A stretch of 64,000 nucleotides of DNA from positions 1 to 64,000 of the forward strand of contig NZ_PVTK01000009.1 in assembly GCF_003002925.1 (NCBI RefSeq), written 5' to 3'. The position numbers and the translations under genes are program-made. Each line of letters starts with the position of its first letter. Position 1 is the first letter of the stretch. The notes under the pieces are model-generated. The model was not told the origin of the DNA, made no database searches, and was given only the letters and a program-made list of their open reading frames with translations. Below are positions 62,377 through 64,000 of the stretch, one piece after another. This stretch comes from Vreelandella songnenensis (GTDB taxonomy: Bacteria; Pseudomonadota; Gammaproteobacteria; Pseudomonadales; Halomonadaceae).

Positions 62377-62408
62377 CAAAAACCCCGGCTGGGTTACCAA
62401 CCGGGGTT
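62377..62408 (-). terminator. intrinsic terminator (attenuator) in the aroG leader
   Basis: On the minus strand AACCCCGG and CCGGGGTT pair, extended by a wobble and three inner pairs over a TAAC loop, and run into TTTTTG. It lies 46 bases after the stop of the first leader peptide and 70 bases before the second leader frame. This is the position of an attenuator that decides whether aroG is transcribed. Confidence 0.88.
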
Positions 62409-62454
62409 CAGACATTCGGCAGGCAACCTAGTGGGTGTGCCTGGTGGCGCGACG

Positions 62455-62580
62455 TCAGACGTCGGCCGCGGGCACACCGCCGCTAAACCAATATCCAAAA
62501 TAGGCAACACCACGCGCGCTCGCGCCAACCGCCGCCAAGGGCAGGCATTTAGCACGGTGAGCAAAGGCGAGTGTTGGCAT
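62455..62580 (-). CDS. first aromatic-rich leader peptide of the aroG attenuator
   Basis: A 41-codon frame whose C-terminal part is VAYFGYWFSGG, five aromatic residues within six codons, followed 46 bases later by an intrinsic terminator. CAGGA precedes the ATG. The codons right after the aromatic run include GGTGTGCC (62471-62478 on the plus strand), which can pair with GGCACACC just past the stop (62434-62441). CAGGCA and TGCCTG downstream offer a competing hairpin. This is the usual arrangement of a leader peptide and alternative RNA folds. Which stem acts as antiterminator is not resolved by eye. Confidence 0.75.
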   Translation of the reverse strand: MPTLAFAHRAKCLPLAAVGASARGVAYFGYWFSGGVPAADV

Positions 62581-62656
62581 ATCAATCCTGGTTATTGGCA
62601 GGCCGGAAGCGCTGCGAAAATAAGCGTTCAACGTGACGTTTGATGCCACGCATTGG

Positions 62657-62671
62657 TAAAGCGTTGCTTTA
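62657..62671. promoter_or_regulatory. small palindrome upstream of the aroG leader
   Basis: TAAAGC and GCTTTA flank GTT, about 80 bases ahead of the first leader frame, where the promoter must lie. It could be an operator. It resembles a TyrR box (TGTAAA-N6-TTTACA) only loosely because the spacing differs. The segment 62581-62762 holds nothing else I can identify. Confidence 0.25.
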
Positions 62672-62762
62672 TCCTGCCTTCAAGCGTGACAAATGGCAAC
62701 TGTTCGTCGCGAAACAGTGGCGCTATTCGATCTTGGCAGGACGTTTAATGCCCCAGGCGTGT

Positions 62763-63527
62763 TCAAGGACGCGGGGCGTAGGCAAACACATCCGAGAAGA
62801 CGCGCTCGGCCGTGGCGCCTTTGGCCTCCAGCACGTCCAGACAGGCGTATACCATGCCAGGCGAGCCTGACAGGTAAATGTCGTAATCGCTGAATGCAAG
62901 GCCCGACTTTTCCAGCACCAGGTCAACTCGGCCCTGATGATGGTGAATGCGCTCACCGCTTGCCAGAGGCTCGGTCAGAGGGAACTCGGTCACTGCCTGG
63001 AAGCTTACCTGGGGGTAGCGCTGGGCCCAGTCAGAGGCCAGGTTCTCGGCGTAGATATCCCGATGCTCGCGGGTCGCCCACCAGAGCGCAATGGAGCGCT
63101 TCGGCTGGTCGCGCAGCGTTGCCTCAATGATGGCCTTCATCTGAGCAAAACCGGTACCGGCGGCAATCAACAGAAGCGGACGCTCGCTTTGCGGGTCCAC
63201 TACGCACGCGCCGCTTGGCAGTCGCAGGGTAAGCTGGTTGGCCACCTGAAGCAGGTTGCGCAGACGTGCCGAGTTGTCGCGCTCGGGCCAGTGCTGGATA
63301 TGCAGCTCGATCACCCCATCACCCTTCTCGGCGCTGGCAATCGAAAACGGCACCCAGGTATTTTCGTCCAGTTGAAGCTCAAGATACTGGCCGGGCGCAT
63401 GGGCCATCGCTTCGGCGCGGCCTTCCAGGGTGACGCCAAACACATCGGGATTCAAATCCTCAACGGCCGTTACCTGGCAGGTTAACGTCCTGCACGGAGC
63501 AGTCTCTAGTAACGTCCTTGCGCTCAT
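62763..63527 (-). CDS. fre: NAD(P)H-flavin reductase (ferredoxin-NADP reductase fold)
   Basis: A 254-aa flavin reductase of the Fre/LuxG type. The FAD domain motif APGQYLELQL and VPFSIAS, then the NAD(P) motif LLLIAAGTGFAQMKAIIEATL and the C-terminal YLSGSPGMVYACLDVL, are clear. There is no [2Fe-2S] domain. It is downstream of ubiD on the same strand, 42 bases apart, a neighbour pair common in gammaproteobacteria. UbiD needs prenylated FMN made by UbiX from reduced FMN, which gives a possible link, though the pairing is only suggestive. Confidence 0.88.
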   Translation of the reverse strand: MSARTLLETAPCRTLTCQVTAVEDLNPDVFGVTLEGRAEAMAHAPGQYLELQLDENTWVPFSIASAEKGDGVIELHIQHWPERDNSARLRNLLQVANQLTLRLPSGACVVDPQSERPLLLIAAGTGFAQMKAIIEATLRDQPKRSIALWWATREHRDIYAENLASDWAQRYPQVSFQAVTEFPLTEPLASGERIHHHQGRVDLVLEKSGLAFSDYDIYLSGSPGMVYACLDVLEAKGATAERVFSDVFAYAPRP

Positions 63528-63569
63528 GAAAGCCTCTTTGTAGAAAATCGATCCGTATGGGCGGCCGCG

Positions 63570-64000
63570 TTAGCCGCCGTGCCGGGGCGCGGGCAGCGGG
63601 ATATCGATACCCAGCTCTTCCCAGCGCTCGTTCACACGGTTTTTTACCGCTTCGTCCATCACAATGGGAGTGCCCCACTCGCGATCGGTCTCTCCCGGCC
63701 ACTTGTTGGTCGCATCCAGGCCCATCTTGGAGCCAAGCCCGGATACCGGGGAGGCGAAATCCAGGTAGTCGATGGGTGTATTTTCGACCATGACAGTATC
63801 CCGGGCCGGGTCCATCCGCGTGGTGATGGCCCAGATCACGTCTTCCCAGTTGCGCGCGTCCACGTCGTCATCCAGCACGATCACGAACTTGGTGTACATG
63901 AACTGACGCAGAAAGCTCCATACCCCCATCATCACGCGCTTGGCGTGGCCGGGGTACTGCTTCTTCATGGTGACGACGGCCATGCGGTAGGAGCAGCCTT
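63570..64000 (-). CDS. ubiD: 3-octaprenyl-4-hydroxybenzoate carboxy-lyase UbiD, C-terminal part
   Basis: The last about 143 residues of UbiD, a prenylated-FMN decarboxylase in ubiquinone synthesis. The sequence [40 protein letters not shown] and [20 protein letters not shown] nearly coincide with E. coli UbiD. The 5' part lies beyond the right edge, so the gene is incomplete in this window rather than truncated. The C-terminal tail ends in LPAPRHGG. Confidence 0.96.
   Translation of the reverse strand, partial: GCSYRMAVVTMKKQYPGHAKRVMMGVWSFLRQFMYTKFVIVLDDDVDARNWEDVIWAITTRMDPARDTVMVENTPIDYLDFASPVSGLGSKMGLDATNKWPGETDREWGTPIVMDEAVKNRVNERWEELGIDIPLPAPRHGG

Noticed and set aside
62657..62671. TyrR box ahead of the aroG leader
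   Set aside because: The palindrome TAAAGC-GTT-GCTTTA does not keep the TGTAAA-N6-TTTACA spacing, so I list it only as an unassigned palindrome.

Overview
The window looks like chromosomal DNA of a GC-rich gammaproteobacterium, most probably a halophile of the Halomonas group. The grounds are the protein sequences as I recognise them, acidic proteins, an NhaC-type Na+/H+ antiporter, and conserved gammaproteobacterial gene orders: bamD divergent from rluD-pgeF-clpB, lptF-lptG divergent from pepA-holC-valS, and fre-ubiD. The genus is an inference, since no 16S sequence lies inside the window. I saw no tRNA, intact insertion sequence, prophage or CRISPR array.

Layout. 1-250: promoter and leader of an rRNA operon that runs off the left edge on the minus strand. 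0.4-5.2 kb: pssA, ilvY and the acetolactate synthase genes ilvB-ilvN; ilvC is missing from its usual place beside them. 5.2-10.8 kb: clpB (with a sigma-32 promoter), pgeF and rluD, divergent from bamD. 10.8-26.3 kb: a chemoreceptor, nadE, a PP0621-type protein, thiO, a lone fimT, trxB, acnA, malic enzyme, a YeeE/YedE sulfur permease, an AI-2E-type permease and nhaC. 26.5-33.8 kb: an accessory type VI secretion island on the minus strand with a 5'-truncated vgrG, a DUF4123 adaptor, an unrecognised 640-residue candidate effector, two exported proteins and a PAAR protein. Several of these genes are joined by ATGA overlaps and the cargo is AT-richer than its surroundings. 33.8-38.1 kb: DUF1653, tcdA and a truC-like gene, then sodC and a cstA-family transporter. 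38.2-43.3 kb: a peptide/opine/nickel-class ABC importer with a fused double permease, preceded by a Zur-box-like palindrome. 43.4-44.3 kb: bfr and bfd. 44.4-55.7 kb: an RDD protein, lptG and lptF, divergent from pepA, ilvE, holC, a YhcG-type nuclease gene, an MFS gene and valS. 55.8-57.3 kb: an AT-rich pair, an HTH regulator divergent from a GAF/PHY-like protein. 57.5-64 kb: small envelope proteins, gloA, a DUF457 protein, a DUF3087 protein, a DAHP synthase gene with an elaborate leader, a flavin reductase and the end of ubiD.

Two regions stand out. The first is the roughly 430-nt leader of the DAHP synthase gene. It holds two short reading frames with related aromatic-rich motifs (YFGYWFS and YVGYGWRFS), with an intrinsic terminator between them; the second frame overlaps the DAHP synthase start codon by ATGA. 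This reads as a two-stage ribosome-mediated control on entry into aromatic amino acid synthesis. The second is the decapitated vgrG island with its unrecognised cargo. Smaller points are the possible Zur control of the fused-permease importer, a hairpin that buries the bfd ribosome binding site, and a strong palindrome between the HTH regulator and the PHY-like gene.
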